DNA of 64,000 nucleotides from the NCBI RefSeq assembly GCF_024139115.2, contig NC_085139.1:102224158-102288157 (forward strand), read 5' to 3'. Origin of the DNA: Armigeres subalbatus. Lineage: Eukaryota > Arthropoda > Insecta > Diptera > Culicidae. The notes under the pieces are model-generated. The model saw nothing but the letters and a program-made list of their open reading frames with translations. It was not told the DNA's origin and ran no database searches. Shown one piece after another: positions 1-12,115 of this stretch. Position numbers and translations under genes: made by a program. Position 1 is the first letter of the stretch. Every line of letters starts with the position of its first letter.

Positions 1-1590
1 AACGTATCGTCGGTGTTGGAAGAAGAAATGATACGGTACTTTCCGATAAAAAGTCGAAAGCCTACTGAATTCACTACATTATGAATAATTCTACTTTGAA
101 TTGCAGTTACAGTATTACAAATCGCCATGCTAGTAGTAATTTCTATCGCTTCATAAAATTCGCACATTTTCAGAATCACTCCCACTCCCAAAAAACCGTT
201 ATTAGACCATTAGCCATTTTTCGTCGTTATCTCAAAATCCAGCAGCCAACGAAACAAAAAGCTGTGCGACGAAATTCAACCGCTCCGAAACGGCCAAATT
301 GATTCAAATTTTCTAAATTTATTAGTCCAATTATTGTTATTACTTTTGGCCGTTGTCGTCGTCGTTGCCGCCAATCATTTCTCTAGGGTCCTACTGCTGC
401 CCGCTGGTGGTGCCACCACTTGCCATAGAGTTTAATCTAAAGGGACATAACTTCCACCGCGAGTTTGGTCGTCGAAATCGTTCTGCCCCAGCTGCAGGGG
501 AGCAGCAGAGGCATGGCTATTCATTATTTAATTTCTGTTTCGAAATAATTTCGGAAAAGGGAGCCCCGAGTCGTAAACCATTACTCGCCCGATTTTGTCG
601 TGGTCGCTTTCTTTAAGCTCAAACCGCGCGCTCTCTTTCGCTTTCGAGAGGATGGTGCCAGCATCCGCCAGGAGCAAACGACCATCTAAATTTGTATATT
701 AATTTCCATTTGTTTTAGCACCTATTTCTGGCTGGGCCACTTTTCTATTTTCCCCCGCAACTGAACGACCAAACGACCAAGAACAATAACGACGACACAA
801 TGACGCGAAAAAAAAGTCAATTTACACAAGATAACTCCCGAAATTGGGAGGGCGATGGACGCTGAAGTAGCTCAGCTTTAAGTAGCTTGTCATAAAGTGT
901 CCTGCGGAAGGCACTATACCAAACCCGACGACACTGCGTGGCTGTGCGCTGCTTTCGGGAAGATTCTTGTTTGCATAATTTAATAACCCCATACACCGAG
1001 TCCTAGTCCGAAGGGTTCCGCAGCGGCGAAGGGGCGACTGACTGGTGTGACTTCCGTGAAAAAAAAAACGCACAGTGAATTGGAAAGGTGAACTCGGTTC
1101 AGAAGCACACGATATGATAGTCACTTTGAACCCGGATCGAGAATAAATTTTCATTAAGTCCTTGCTCAAATATTTGATGGATTTTTGTGACTTTGGTAAA
1201 GTGCGAAAAAGAAATGTCGGGATGAATTATGTCGCCGGAAGAGATGGCAGCTGCTGGAAGCAATGTTGTGGGCTTTGAAAAAGGTCAAAATAGCCATGTT
1301 TTGATCGTGATAGGTTGAATGTATTTACAGTAATGGTGAGACACATCTTAAATTATACTTGATGAAATTTAAGAATTTAAATTTCAACTTCATGGACATT
1401 GAAATGTCCTGGAATAAGCATAGATGGAAGGTAAATTAAATAGAAGCACGCTTCTTAGTTTCATATGTAACTCGTCATAACTAAGAATGATAGAAAAAAT
1501 ATTTTAAGCTCTTTTTAGTGGAATGTAATCTAAACCGTCTAAGACGAGTTTAGTACTCTCCCTTTAATTCCACCAATTATTTTGATATCT
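1..1590. other. Non-coding stretch, no gene recognised
   Basis: Both strands show only short open frames without recognisable domains, start context or codon texture. Positions 640-1170 are somewhat GC-richer and look single-copy within the window. No tandem repeat, inverted repeat or SINE box was seen. It could be intron or intergenic DNA; nothing in the sequence decides. Confidence 0.6.
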
Positions 1591-1591
1591 T

Positions 1592-1654
1592 TGCAGATAC
1601 GTATTTCGACCACAACTGTGTGGTCGTCTTCAGTGTCTCGTACTTGACTTGACT
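1592..1654 (+). repeat. Dispersed repeat piece with perfect hairpin (copy 1)
   Basis: The segment reads ATACG-ATTTCGACC..., then CGTCTTCAGTGTCTCGTACTTGA. A closely similar segment occurs at 61135-61200, so it is a dispersed repeat. Positions 1607-1614 (CGACCACA) pair perfectly with 1619-1626 (TGTGGTCG) around the loop ACTG. The host element is not identified; I recall similar sequence as common in Aedes repeats but cannot name the family. Confidence 0.6.
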
Positions 1655-1919
1655 TTGAACAATAATTTGATTTTATGATTTTTTTTAATGATTATTAACG
1701 CTTTAGTAACATGCTGTTTTTAACATCCAACTTGATATATAGCTTGAGACTAATTTTGATTAGCAGAACTCATTTCGAACTCCAACTAAGAATTTAATGA
1801 AGACCAAATTTGACCAGGCTTCAAGTATAATACTACTAAGGATTTGAGACGGTATCTGACTGTTATTTGAACTGATGCCTACCCATGATTTGAAAAGGTC
1901 CTTAAACGTACTGATCCTG

Positions 1920-2251
1920 GAAAAACTGACTAGGAATCAAGAAACCTGCTCTCGATTAAAATAGAATCCAGGAGTTAGTACTTGAAAGTTGCGGCACAGG
2001 AATCGAAAGGAATCCTGTCCAGGATATAAAATGTATCCACATAGGGAATCGAGTATGAACCTGCCCAGAAAAGTTCTGCCAAGACATCGAAGAAAAATAT
2101 GCTCACGATTCAAGAAGAATAATGTTCAGAATTCGAGCTACAAATTGTTCAGAATTCTATAAGTCCTATTAACAATTCAAGAAGATTCCTGTCTAGGATT
2201 GAAGTAGGTTTCTGTCCAGGATTTAAAAAAATACCTGTTCAGTATTCGATA
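1920..2251. repeat. Decayed left edge of 23-bp array A
   Basis: Scattered motifs such as GAATCGAGTA, AGAATCC, CCTGTCCAGGAT and GATTCGA recur at roughly unit spacing. They are heavily mutated versions of the array A monomer that is regular from 3.6 kb onward. The edge is separated from the main array by the insertion at 2252-3317. Confidence 0.7.
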
Positions 2252-2659
2252 CAGAGTGGCCAGTGAGTCGGGAGCTCGGGAAATGCGGGAAATATGTGGG
2301 AATTAAAAGTCCATGCGGGAAATGCGGGAAAAAGTCGGGAATTTCTTGAAATTACACAAAAAATCGGGAAAAAAAAAGTCTCCAGTCACCATTTCATTAA
2401 ATCATCTATAATTTTTCTAGTGTATAACATGAAAAAATACTATTAACTATTTTAAATGCATATGTTTTTGCACGTAACGTTTAAAACTATTTGAGGAACT
2501 ATCCGGCTTTGTCGAATGTATAATGAAAATAGAAATGCAATAGAAGAAATAATCAAATCAATAATACATCACTGGTCAAGGTAAATTAAGTCTCAAAAAC
2601 TGAAAATAGAATGAGGAAAAAATAGAGATAGGTAACAAGCAATGAGGAACATGAAGATT

Positions 2660-2684
2660 ATAATTATTATTATTATTATTATTA
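2660..2684. repeat. ATT microsatellite
   Basis: About eight ATT/TTA triplets inside the DNA transposon, next to sequence resembling the short retroposon tail seen at 15760 (GAGCCAGCCTAAGACTGCAAAT at 2711-2732). It may be a nested retroposon remnant. Confidence 0.7.
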
Positions 2685-2874
2685 AAGTGGTTTGCAGCAG
2701 TTTAAGAAATGAGCCAGCCTAAGACTGCAAATCTCTATAATGAAGATAAAAGAAAGATTTGCAACCCCGGGCTTTCTCATCTCTGAAAAGGTGTTGAGGA
2801 AGATGGATCAAACAATATTGGCAGACGAAAAAATGTTTATTTTCTCAACGGCTTCTTCACTTTATTTTATTCAC

Positions 2875-3046
2875 TCTAGACCAACATTTGAAAAGAAGTA
2901 ACAGTCATATTAAAGGAGTAACAGTCATATAAGCTCAAAATAATTTTCCTAACATATTATTCTACCCGGTTCCTCGTCTGCATATAGACAAAGAACTGAA
3001 AAGAACAAATTCTGGCTGTTACACACTTTTCAAATGTTGATTTAGA
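2875..3046. repeat. Internal inverted repeat within the 2.25-kb transposon
   Basis: The left arm TCTAGACCAACATTTGAAAAG with following GTAACAG pairs with CTGTTAC...CTTTTCAAATGTTGATTTAGA on the right. Arms are about 30 bp with a few mismatches, enclosing about 110 bp. It may be a nested foldback element or part of the host element. Confidence 0.6.
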
Positions 3047-3317
3047 ACTATCGATTTTTAAAATACATAGTTAGAGGCCTTAAAAATTGAGCTAAAATAA
3101 GCCAAAGAATTGACTGAGTCAACAAAACTAAATAAATGTATGACAGGAAACGTTAATTAAAAGCATTTTTTGAATAAAATATAATCAATCAGGATTTTTT
3201 TGAGATTAGAATAGAAATTTGAAATCATCAAAATTACATCGGGAACATTTTAAAAATATCGGGAAAAAGTCGGGAAATATGCGGGAATTTTAAAATGGAA
3301 GTTTAGTGGTCACCCTG

Positions 3318-6300
3318 GTATTCGATAAGAAGCTGAAGAATAGAAGTTCGATAGAATAAGTTCGGGTAGAATTCTGTCCAGGATTCGAGTAGCAGCCGGC
3401 CCAGGTTTCCAGTAGAATTCTGCCCAGGTAGCCTCTTTAGGATTTGAGTAGAATTCTTCCCACAATTCGATTCTCAAAATTAGGTTTCCAGTAGAATTCT
3501 GATCAGGATTCAAGTAGAATCTTGCACACGATTCGAGAAGAATGTTGTCCGGGACTTGAGAAGAATCATGCGCAGGATTTGTTTATAATACGGTTCATGA
3601 TTCGAGTTAAATTTTTCCAGGATTAAAGTAGAATCCTTTCCAGGATACGAGTAGAACCCTTTCCAGGATTCGAGTAGAATTTTTTCCAGGATTCGAGTAG
3701 AGTCCATTCCAGGAGTCAAGTAGAATACTTTGCAGGATTCGAATAGAACCCTTTCCAGGACTCGATTGGAATCCTTTCAAGGATTCGAGTAGAATCTTTT
3801 CCACGATTCGAGTAGTTTTTTCCAGGATTTTAGTAGAATGCTTTCTAGGATTCGAGTAGAATCCTTTTCAAGATTCGAGTAGAATTCTTTCCAGGATTCG
3901 AGTAGAATCCTTTCCAGGATTCGAGTAGAATCCTTTCCAGGATTCGAGTAGAATCCTTTCCAGGATTCGAGTAGAATCCTTTCCAGGATTCGAGTAGAAT
4001 CCTTTCCAGGATTCGAGTAGAATCCTTTCCAGGATTCGAGTAGAATCCTTTCCAGGATTCGAGTAGAATCCTTTCCAGGATTCGAGCAGAATCCTTTCCA
4101 GGATTCGAGCAGAATCCTTTCCAGGATTCGAGTAGAATCCTTTCCAGGATTCGAGTAGAATCCTTTCCAGGATTCGAGTAGAATCCTTTCCAGGATTCGA
4201 GTAGAATCCTTTCCAGGATTCGAGTAGAATCCTTTCCAGGATTCGAGTAGAATCCTTTCCAGGATTCGAGTAGAATCCTTTCCAGGATTCGAGTAGAATC
4301 CTTTCCAGGATTCAAGGATTTCCAGGATTCGAGTAGAATCCTTTCCAGGATTCGAGTAGAATCCTTTCCAGGATTCGAGTAGAATCCTTTCCAGGATTCG
4401 AGTAGAATCCTTTCCAGGATTCGAGTAGAATCCTTTCCAGGATTCGAGTAGAATCCTTTCCAGGATTCGAGTAGAATCCTTTCCAGGATTCGAGTAGAAT
4501 CCTTTCCAGGATTCGAGTAGAATCCTTTCCAGGATTCGAGTAGAATCCTTTCCAGGATTCGAGTAGAATCCTTTCCAGGATTCGAGTAGAATCCTTTCCA
4601 GGATTCGAGTAGAATCCTTCCCAGGATTCGAGTAGAATCCTTTCCAGGATTCGAGTAGAATCCTTTCCAGGATTCGAGTTGAATCCTTTCCAGGATTCGA
4701 GTAGAATCTTTTCCAAGATTCGAGTAGAATCCTTTACAGGATTCGAGTAGAATCCTTTCCAGGATTCGAGTAGAATCCTTTCCAGGATTCGAATAGAATC
4801 ATTTCCAGGATTCAAGTAAAATCCTTTCCAGAATTCGAGTAGAATCCTTTCCAGGATTCGAGTAGAATCCTTTCCAGGATTCGAGTAGAATCCTTTCCAG
4901 AATTAGAGTAGAATCCTTTCCGGGATTCGAGTAGAATCTTTTCCAGAATTCGAGTAGAGTCCTTTCCAGGATTCGAGTAGAATCCTTTCCAGGATTCGAG
5001 TGGAATCCTTTCCAGGATTCGAGTTGAATCCTTTCCAGTATTGGAGTTGCATGCTTTCCAGGATTCGAGTTGCATCCTTTCAAGGATTCGAATAGAATCC
5101 TTTCCAGGATTCGAGTTGAATCCTTTCCAAGATTCAAGTAGAATCCTTTCCAGGATTCGAGTAGAATCCTTTCCAGGATTCGAGCAGAATCCTTTCCAGG
5201 ATTCGAATAGAATCCTTTCCAGGATTCGAACAGAATCCTTTCCAGGATTTGAACAGAATCCTTTCCAGGATTCGAGTAGAATCCTTTCCAGGATTCGAAT
5301 AGAATCCTTTCCAGGATTCGAGTAGAATCCTTTCCAGGATTCGAATAGAATACTTTCATGCATTTGAGTAGCATCCTTTCAAGAATTCGAGCAGCATCCT
5401 TTCCAGGATTCGAGTAACTCCTCTCCAGGGTTCGAGTAGAATCCTTTCCAGGATTTAAATAGCATCCTTTCCAGGATTCGAGCAGAATCCTTTCCAGGAT
5501 TCGAGCAGAATCCTTTCCAGGATTCGAGCAGAATCCTTTCCAGGATTCGAGCAGAATCCTTTCCAGGATTCGAATAGAATCCTTTCCAGGATTCGAATAG
5601 AATCCTTTCAAGGATTTGAGTAGCATCCTTTCAAGAATTCGAGCAGCATCCTTTCCAGGATTCAAGTAGAATACTTCCAAGGATTAGAGTAGTATACTTT
5701 CAAGGATTCGAGCAGCATCCTTTCCAGGATTCGAGTAACTCCTCTCCAGGGTTCGAGTAGAATCCTTTCCAGGATTTAAATAGCATCCTTTCCAGGATTC
5801 GAGCAGAATCCTTTCCAGGATCCGAGTAGAATCCTTTCCAGGATTCGAATAGAATTCTTTCCAAGATTCGAGTAGAATCCTTCCCAGGATTCGAGTAGGA
5901 TCCTTTCCAGGATTCGAGTAGAATCCTTCCCAGGATTCGAATAGAATCCTTCCCAGGATTCGAGTAAAATCCTTCCCTGGATTCGAGTAGAATCCTTCCC
6001 AGGATTCGAGTAGCATCCTTCCCAGGAATCCAATAGACTTCTTTCCAGGATTTGAGTAGCATCCTTTCGAGTGAAATCCTGTTCAGTATTCGAGTAGAAT
6101 CCTTTCCAGGATTCGAGTAGCATCCTTTCCAAGATGTCTTTCCAGGATTCGAGTAGAATCTTTTCCAGCTTCCTTTTCAGGACTCGAGTAGCATCCTTTC
6201 CAGAATTCGAGTAGAATCCTTTGCAAGATTCGAGTAGAATCCTTCCCAGGATTCGAGAAAAATCCTTTCCAGGATTCGAGTAGAATCCTTCCCAGGATTC

Positions 6301-9300
6301 GAGTAGAATCCTTCCCAGGATTCGAGTAGAATCCTTTCCAGGAATCCAGTAGAATTCTTTCCAGGATTCGAGTAGAATCCTTTCCAGGATTCGAGTAGAA
6401 TCCTCCCCAGGATTCGAATAGAATCCTTACAAGGATTCGAATAGAATCCTTTCGAGTGAAATCCTGTTCAGTATTCGAGTAGAATCCTTTTCAGGATTCG
6501 AGTAGCATCCTTTCCAGGATTCGACTAGCATCCTTTCCAGGATTCGAGTAGAATCCTGTGCATGATTCGAGTAGAATCCGGTTCAGGATTCGAGTAGAAT
6601 CCGGCTTAGGATTCGAGTAGAATCCCGTTCAGGATTCGAGTAGAATCCGGTTCAGGATTCGAGTAGAATCCGGTTCAGGATTCGAGTAGAATCCGGTTCA
6701 GGATTCGAGTTGAATCCGGTTCAGGATTCGAGTAGAATCCTGTTTAGGATTCGAGTAGAATCCTGTTTAGGATTCGAGTAGAATCCTGTTCAGGATTCGA
6801 GCAGAATCCTGTTAAAGATTTGAGCATCGAGTGAAATCCTGTTCAGGATTCAAGTGAAATCCTGTTCAGGATTGAAGTGGAATCCCGTTTAGGATTCGAG
6901 TAGAACCCGTTTCAGGATGCGAGAGAAAACCTGTTCAGGATTCGATTAGAATCCTTTCCAGGATTCGATTAGAATCCTTTCCAGGATTCGATTAGAATCC
7001 TTTCCAGGATTCGATTAGAATCCCTTACAGTATTCGATTAGAATCCTTTCCAGGATTCGATTAGATTTTTTTCCAGGATTCGGGTTGAATCCTTTCCATG
7101 ATTCGAGTAAAATCCTTTTCAGGAATCGAGTTGAATATTTTTCCAAGATTCGAGTTGAAATCTTTCCAGGTTTCGAGTAGAATCCTTTTCATGATTCGAG
7201 TAAATTCTAGTCCAGAATTCGAGTAAAATCCTGTCCAGAATTCGAGTAGACCCCTTTGCAGCATTCGAATAGAAACCTTCCCAGGATTCGAGTTGAAGAC
7301 TTTCCATTATTCGAGCAGATTTTTTTCCAGGATTCAAGCAAAATCCTTTTCAGGATTCGAGTAAAATCCTCTTCAGGATTAGAGTAGAATCCTTTTTAGG
7401 ATTCGATTAGAATCCTTTCCAGAATTCGAGTAGAATCTTTTCAGGATTCGAGTAGAATTTTTCCAGGATTCAAGAAGAATCCTTTCAGGGTTCGAGCAGA
7501 ATCCTTTCCAGGATTCGAGCAGAATCCTTTCTAGGATTCGAGGAGAATCCTTTTTAGGATACGATTAGAATCTTTTCGAGCAGAATCCTTTCCAGTATTC
7601 GAGCAGAATCCTTTCTAGAATTCGAGCAAAATCCTTTCCAGGATTCGAACAGAATTCTTCCCAGGATTCGAGCAGAATCTTTTCCAGGATTTGAGCAGAA
7701 TCCTTTCCAGGATTCGAGCTGAATCCTTTCAAAGATTCGGGCAGAATCCTTTCCTGGTTTTGAGCAGAATCCTTTCCAGGATTCGAGTAGAATCCTTTCC
7801 AGGATCCGAGCAGAATCCTTTCCAGGATCCGAGCAGAATCCTTTCCAGGATCCGAGCAGAATCTTTGCCAGGATTCGAGCAGTGTCCTTTCCAAGATTTG
7901 AGCAGAATCCTTTTCAGGATTAGAGCAGAATCCTTTCCAGGATCCGAACAAAATCCTCTCCTGGTTTTGAGCAGAATCCTTTCCTGGTTTTGAGCAGAAT
8001 CCTTTCCAGGATTCGAGTTTAATCCATTACAGGATTCAAGTAAAATCCTTTTAAGGATTTGAGTCAAATCCTTTCCAAGATTCCAGTAGAATCCTTTCCA
8101 GGAGTCGAGTAGAATCCGGTTCAGGATTCGAGTAGAATCCGGTTCAGGATTCGAGTTGAAGTCGGTTCAGGATTCGAGTTGTAGTCGGTTCAGGATTCGA
8201 GTAGAATCCTGTTTAGGATTCGAGAAGAATCCTGTTTAGGATTCGAGTAGAATCCTGTTTAGGATTCGAGTAGAATCCTGTTTAGGATTCGAGTAGAATC
8301 CTGTTGAGGATTCGAGTAGAATCCTGTTTAGGATTCGAGTAGAATCCTGTTTAGGATTCGAGTAGAATCCTGTTTAGGATTCGAGTAGAATCCTGTTTAG
8401 GATTCGAGTAGAATCCTGTTTAGGATTCGAGTAGAATACTGTTTAGGATTTGAGTAGAATCTTGTTTTGGGTTCGAGTAGAATCCTGTTCAGAGTTCGAG
8501 TAGAATCCTGTTCAGGATTCGAGTAGAATACTATTCAGGTTTCGACTAGAATCCTATTTAGAATTCGAGTAGAATCCTATTCAGGATTCGAGTAGAATCC
8601 TATTCAGGATTCGAGTAGAATCCTATTCAGGATTCGAGTAGAATCCTATTCAGGATTCGAGTAGAATCCTCGAGTAGCATCCTAAAAGGATTCGAGTAGA
8701 ATTCTATTCAGGATTCGAGTAGAATCCTAAAAGGATTCGAGTAGAATCCTAAAAGGATTCGAGTAGAATCCTAAAAGGATTCGAGTAGAATCCTAAAAGG
8801 ATTCGAGTAGAATCCTAAAAGGATTCGAGTAGAATCCTAAAAGGATTCGAGTAGAATCCTAAAAGGATTCGAGTAGCATCCTAAAAGGGTTCGAGTAGAA
8901 TCCTATTCAGGATTCGAGTAGAATCCTATTCAGGATTCGAGTAGAATCCTATTCAGGATTCGAATAGAATCCTATTCAGGATTCGAGTAGAATCCTATTC
9001 ATGATTCGAGTAGAATCCTATACATGATTCGAGTAGAATCCTATACATGATTCGAGTAGAATCATATACAGGATTCGAGTAGAATCCTATTAAGGATTCA
9101 AGTAGAAACTTATTCAGGATTCGAGTAAAATCTTATTCAGGATTTGACTAGAATTCTATTCAGGATTCGAGTAGAATTCTATTCAGGATTTGAGTAGAAT
9201 CCTATTCAGGATTCGAGTAGAATCCTATTCAGGATTCGAGTAGAATCCTATTCAGGATTCGAGTAGAATCCTATTCAGGATTCGAGTAGAATCCTATTCA

Positions 9301-9995
9301 GGATTCGAGTAGAATCCTATTCAGGATTCGAGTAGAATCCTATTCAGGATTCGAGTAGAATCCTATTCAGGATTTGAGTAGAATCCTATTCAGGATTTGA
9401 GTAGAATCCTATTCAGGATTCGAGTAGAATCCTATTCAGGAGTCGAGCAGAATAATATTCAGGATTCGAGTAGAATCCTATTCAGGATTCGAGTAGAATC
9501 CTATTCAGGATTCGAGTAGAATCCTATTCAGGATTCGAGTAGAATCATATTCAGGATTCGAGTAGAATCATATTCAGGATTCGAGTAGAATCCTTTTCAT
9601 GTTTCGAGTAGAATCCTGTTCATGATTCGAGTAGAGTCCTATTCAGGTTTCGAGTAGAATCCTTTCCAGGATTCGAGTAGAATCATATTCAGGATTCGAG
9701 TAGAATCATATTCAGGATTCGAGTAGAATCCTTTTCATGTTTCGAGTAGAATCCTGTTCATGATTCGAGTAGAATCCTATTCATGATTCATATAGAATCC
9801 TATTCAGGATTCAAGTAGAATGCTGTCCAGATTCCTTTCCGTTATTCGAGAAGAATCCTGTCCATGGTTCGGAGGAGAATCGTGTCCAGGATTCGATTGA
9901 ATTCCTGTCCAGGATTCAATTGAATTCCTATCCAAGATTCGAGAACGAACTTGTCCAGATTTTGCTTAGATTCCTGTCCTGGATTCGAGTAGAAT
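3318..9995. repeat. Tandem array A, 23-bp satellite, about 290 units
   Basis: The unit is GGATTC-GAGTA-GAATCC plus a 6-bp linker. The two arms are reverse complements, so each unit can form a 6-bp stem. The linker varies in local blocks: TTTCCA dominates about 3600-6540 and 6940-8110; GGTTCA/GTTTA about 6560-6920 and 8110-8500; ATTCA/TATTCA about 8570-8660 and 8900-9780; a 22-bp form with AAAA lies at about 8690-8890. Most units at 3880-4700 are identical, implying recent local amplification. Long minus-strand open frames here (SNPGKDSTRILERI...) are by-products of a stop-free 23-bp unit. Confidence 0.97.
5412..5815. repeat. Higher-order duplication inside array A
   Basis: The rare variant series GAGTAACTCCTCTCCAG, then GGGTTCGAG, then GGATTTAAATAGCATCC occurs from 5412 and again from 5733, an offset of 321 bp, close to 14 units. 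A second local duplication with about 138-bp offset (6 units) spans 9542-9780, marked by the variant CTTTTCATGTTTCGAG. Confidence 0.8.
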
Positions 9996-11219
9996 CCTTT
10001 CTTTTACTCTTTCTGCTTTTTTCAAGATGTTTGCGCTTGCAACTCGATTATCTCCAAGAAAGTTCTTTCCACATCATTTAAATTATTTTCTCAATTTCAA
10101 CACAAAAATTCATAATTTCGGTTTTCTTTACTTTGATTTAATAATTCCAGTCAGCATGTGGCTCAGAAAATTCTATTGTTCCGCATCTGGGACCAACGGG
10201 TTTAAAAACCAATTAAAAATGCTAACGACCGCAGCTCAGCTTTCCATCTGCCTATAACACTCACTGCTGGACTCCTGCCATCTGCTGGCTCTCCAATCAA
10301 ATCAACTTACCCGGAATCAGAGCAAGAATGTCGGAATACTGGTGGTGGGAACTCAATCAGAAGTCTTTCCTGCGACCACGCTGGCTGGTCCCAGTAATCA
10401 AATTATGCTAAAATTGTGTCTAACCGATTGAGAATCACTACCCGGCCGCACAATAACTAATTTGCTGCATCTAATCGGGGGTAGATTTAAGGGGCTTAAT
10501 TAATGTAGTTTCACATCATCCTTTACTTAATTCGTTGGCCCTGACTTTCGGTTCTACCACATCTCTAAAAATTCGTCGAATGACGTCAACCGCGACATTA
10601 CCACCCGTGCAGTATCAGTCAGTGACTAATTTTTGGTTGCAGCTGATGCGAACATAATGCACCTGTTACCGCGCACTTTCGATCGGCGATCGGCGTGATG
10701 CGCCGCTTCGTGACCGGCATCATCATACGGAAGCGCATCACCCACACAGTGCTCAAGTAAACACACTCGCTCGATTCGCATATGGGTGAATATATGACTT
10801 GTCGATACTGCGAGTAAAGATCATCATGATTAACATTTTAAATAATTGGGAAACAATGATAAATGGTGGCTGCCTGGTGGTGACCGATCGCCAACACCGC
10901 TTGGACACGTTTCGGTTCCGGCTGGACGACGACGGCGATGGCGATGACGACGGGCGAACAGAGTTTGTAAACAAATCGACACGAATGATGTTAATGCACG
11001 AAGGTTTCTGCCATGGGGGTGATGTCATTTTGTGACTTCTGCTTCGACGTTCGGTGACTGATGAACGATCTCATGATAGTTAAGTAGTTAGGTGATATGT
11101 TTTGTTGAAACTGTTTGTTTTTCTGGGTTGAATTGTAATTGGATGATTAGATTTCGACCATTCGGATAACAACCTTGACAAAGGACAAATTTCAATGTTC
11201 GTCACATCGCTAGATGGAA
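9996..11219. other. Non-coding stretch, no gene recognised
   Basis: Single-copy-looking DNA after array A. The open frames at 10027-10257 and 10799-11035 lack recognisable domains, and the second is low-complexity (Asp/Gly run from GAC/GGC repeats at about 10924-10952). Nothing else supportable seen. Confidence 0.6.
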
Positions 11220-12115
11220 CAAATTAACACTTGGAAGGCGTTCGCTGGACGCTTGAAAGGTTTCCTTCGGGACTCGAATGGATTTAGCTCTATATTCGGA
11301 AAAGAGTCTTTTAGGACGCTTGAAAAGCTGTTCGGACATTTGAAGTTTTAAAGAAATTTCCGAGACGGAACGGTCGAGAAGATTTCTCTAAAGAGCCTCG
11401 ATATTTTTCAGAATGCTTCGAAGCCTTCGGACGCTTGGAAAATTTCCTCATGAATGATGTCCATTTGAAACGCTTTCTTGAGGGCGTCTGAACCGGTTTC
11501 TACGGGATGCATGCTTGGGAGGTTGATTCAGGCCGAAGGGGGACTTCGTCTTGGTTGCTTGAAAAGGTTCATCCGAAACACTCGAAGGACATTTCGTAAC
11601 GTGGCTAGGCGTTTAAAAAAAATATCTCACGGGACACGTGAAAGAATGTTATTCGGGTAGCTTGACAATTTTCAACCAGGGATGCTTGAGAGGCTGCCTC
11701 CAGGCCTTTCAGATTTTCGATTATTTGAAAGCCCTTCGGGCGCGCATCTTCCTGTAAATGCTTGAAGGGCTTCCCATGTAATATCTAAAGTGCTTTTTTC
11801 AGTACTTTCAGCCCTAGACTGGCTCGCATCTTCTTTCGGAACTCTTGCAAAGTATTCTCCCAGTTGTTAAACTTGTATGCTTGAAGGGCTTTCAAAACAA
11901 GACGCTTAGATAGCTTTCCTTTTATTTTAACCCACAGAACAAGAAAGGCTTCCTCCCCAACGTCCTCTGTGGGCTTGAAATCTTTCCTTCGAGAAGCTTA
12001 ACAGGATCTCTCCTGGATGATTGAAATGCTTTCCCCTGAATGCTTAACGAACTCCCTCCGAGTCATTCCTCGGGTCTTTTGAAAGACGTCTTTCTAATTA
12101 CTTAATCTATTACTT
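11220..12115. repeat. Strongly decayed minisatellite with GGACGCTTGAAAGGCTT-like motif
   Basis: The motif (G)GA(C/T)GCTTGAAAGG(C/T)TT(T)CC with TCGGG/TCC linkers recurs through the segment (for example near 11250, 11317, 11430, 11506, 11555, 11685, 11760, 11878, 12040), with spacing varying by tens of bases. It looks like an old tandem array that has lost regularity through indels. Confidence 0.6.
11800..11833 (-). mobile_element. Remnant of short retroposon tail family
   Basis: ACTTTCAGCCCTAGACTGGCTCGC closely matches the minus-strand retroposon at 62450-62512 and, reversed, the one at 15760-15815. It carries a T-rich 5' side (poly-A on the minus strand). No duplication is visible. Confidence 0.5.

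Larger units (their letters stand above)
2252..3317. mobile_element. Non-autonomous terminal-inverted-repeat DNA transposon, about 1.07 kb
   Basis: The left end CAGAGTGGCCAGT and the reverse complement of the right end, CAGGGTGACCACT, match at 10 of 13 positions. The ends are flanked by the direct repeat GTATTCGATA (2242-2251 and 3318-3327), which reads as a target-site duplication made inside array A. The termini resemble the hAT pattern CAGNG, but a 10-bp duplication is longer than the usual 8 bp for hAT; a MULE-like element is an alternative. Subterminal sequence is rich in direct CGGGAAATATG-GGGAATT motifs at both ends. There is no transposase ORF, so it is non-autonomous. Confidence 0.75.

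Noticed and set aside
3845..6132. Several minus-strand frames of 110-293 codons with a 23-residue repeat (SNPGKDSTRILERI...)
   Set aside because: A stop-free 23-bp satellite read in three frames generates exactly a 23-residue peptide period. There is no start context, exon boundary or non-repeat domain.
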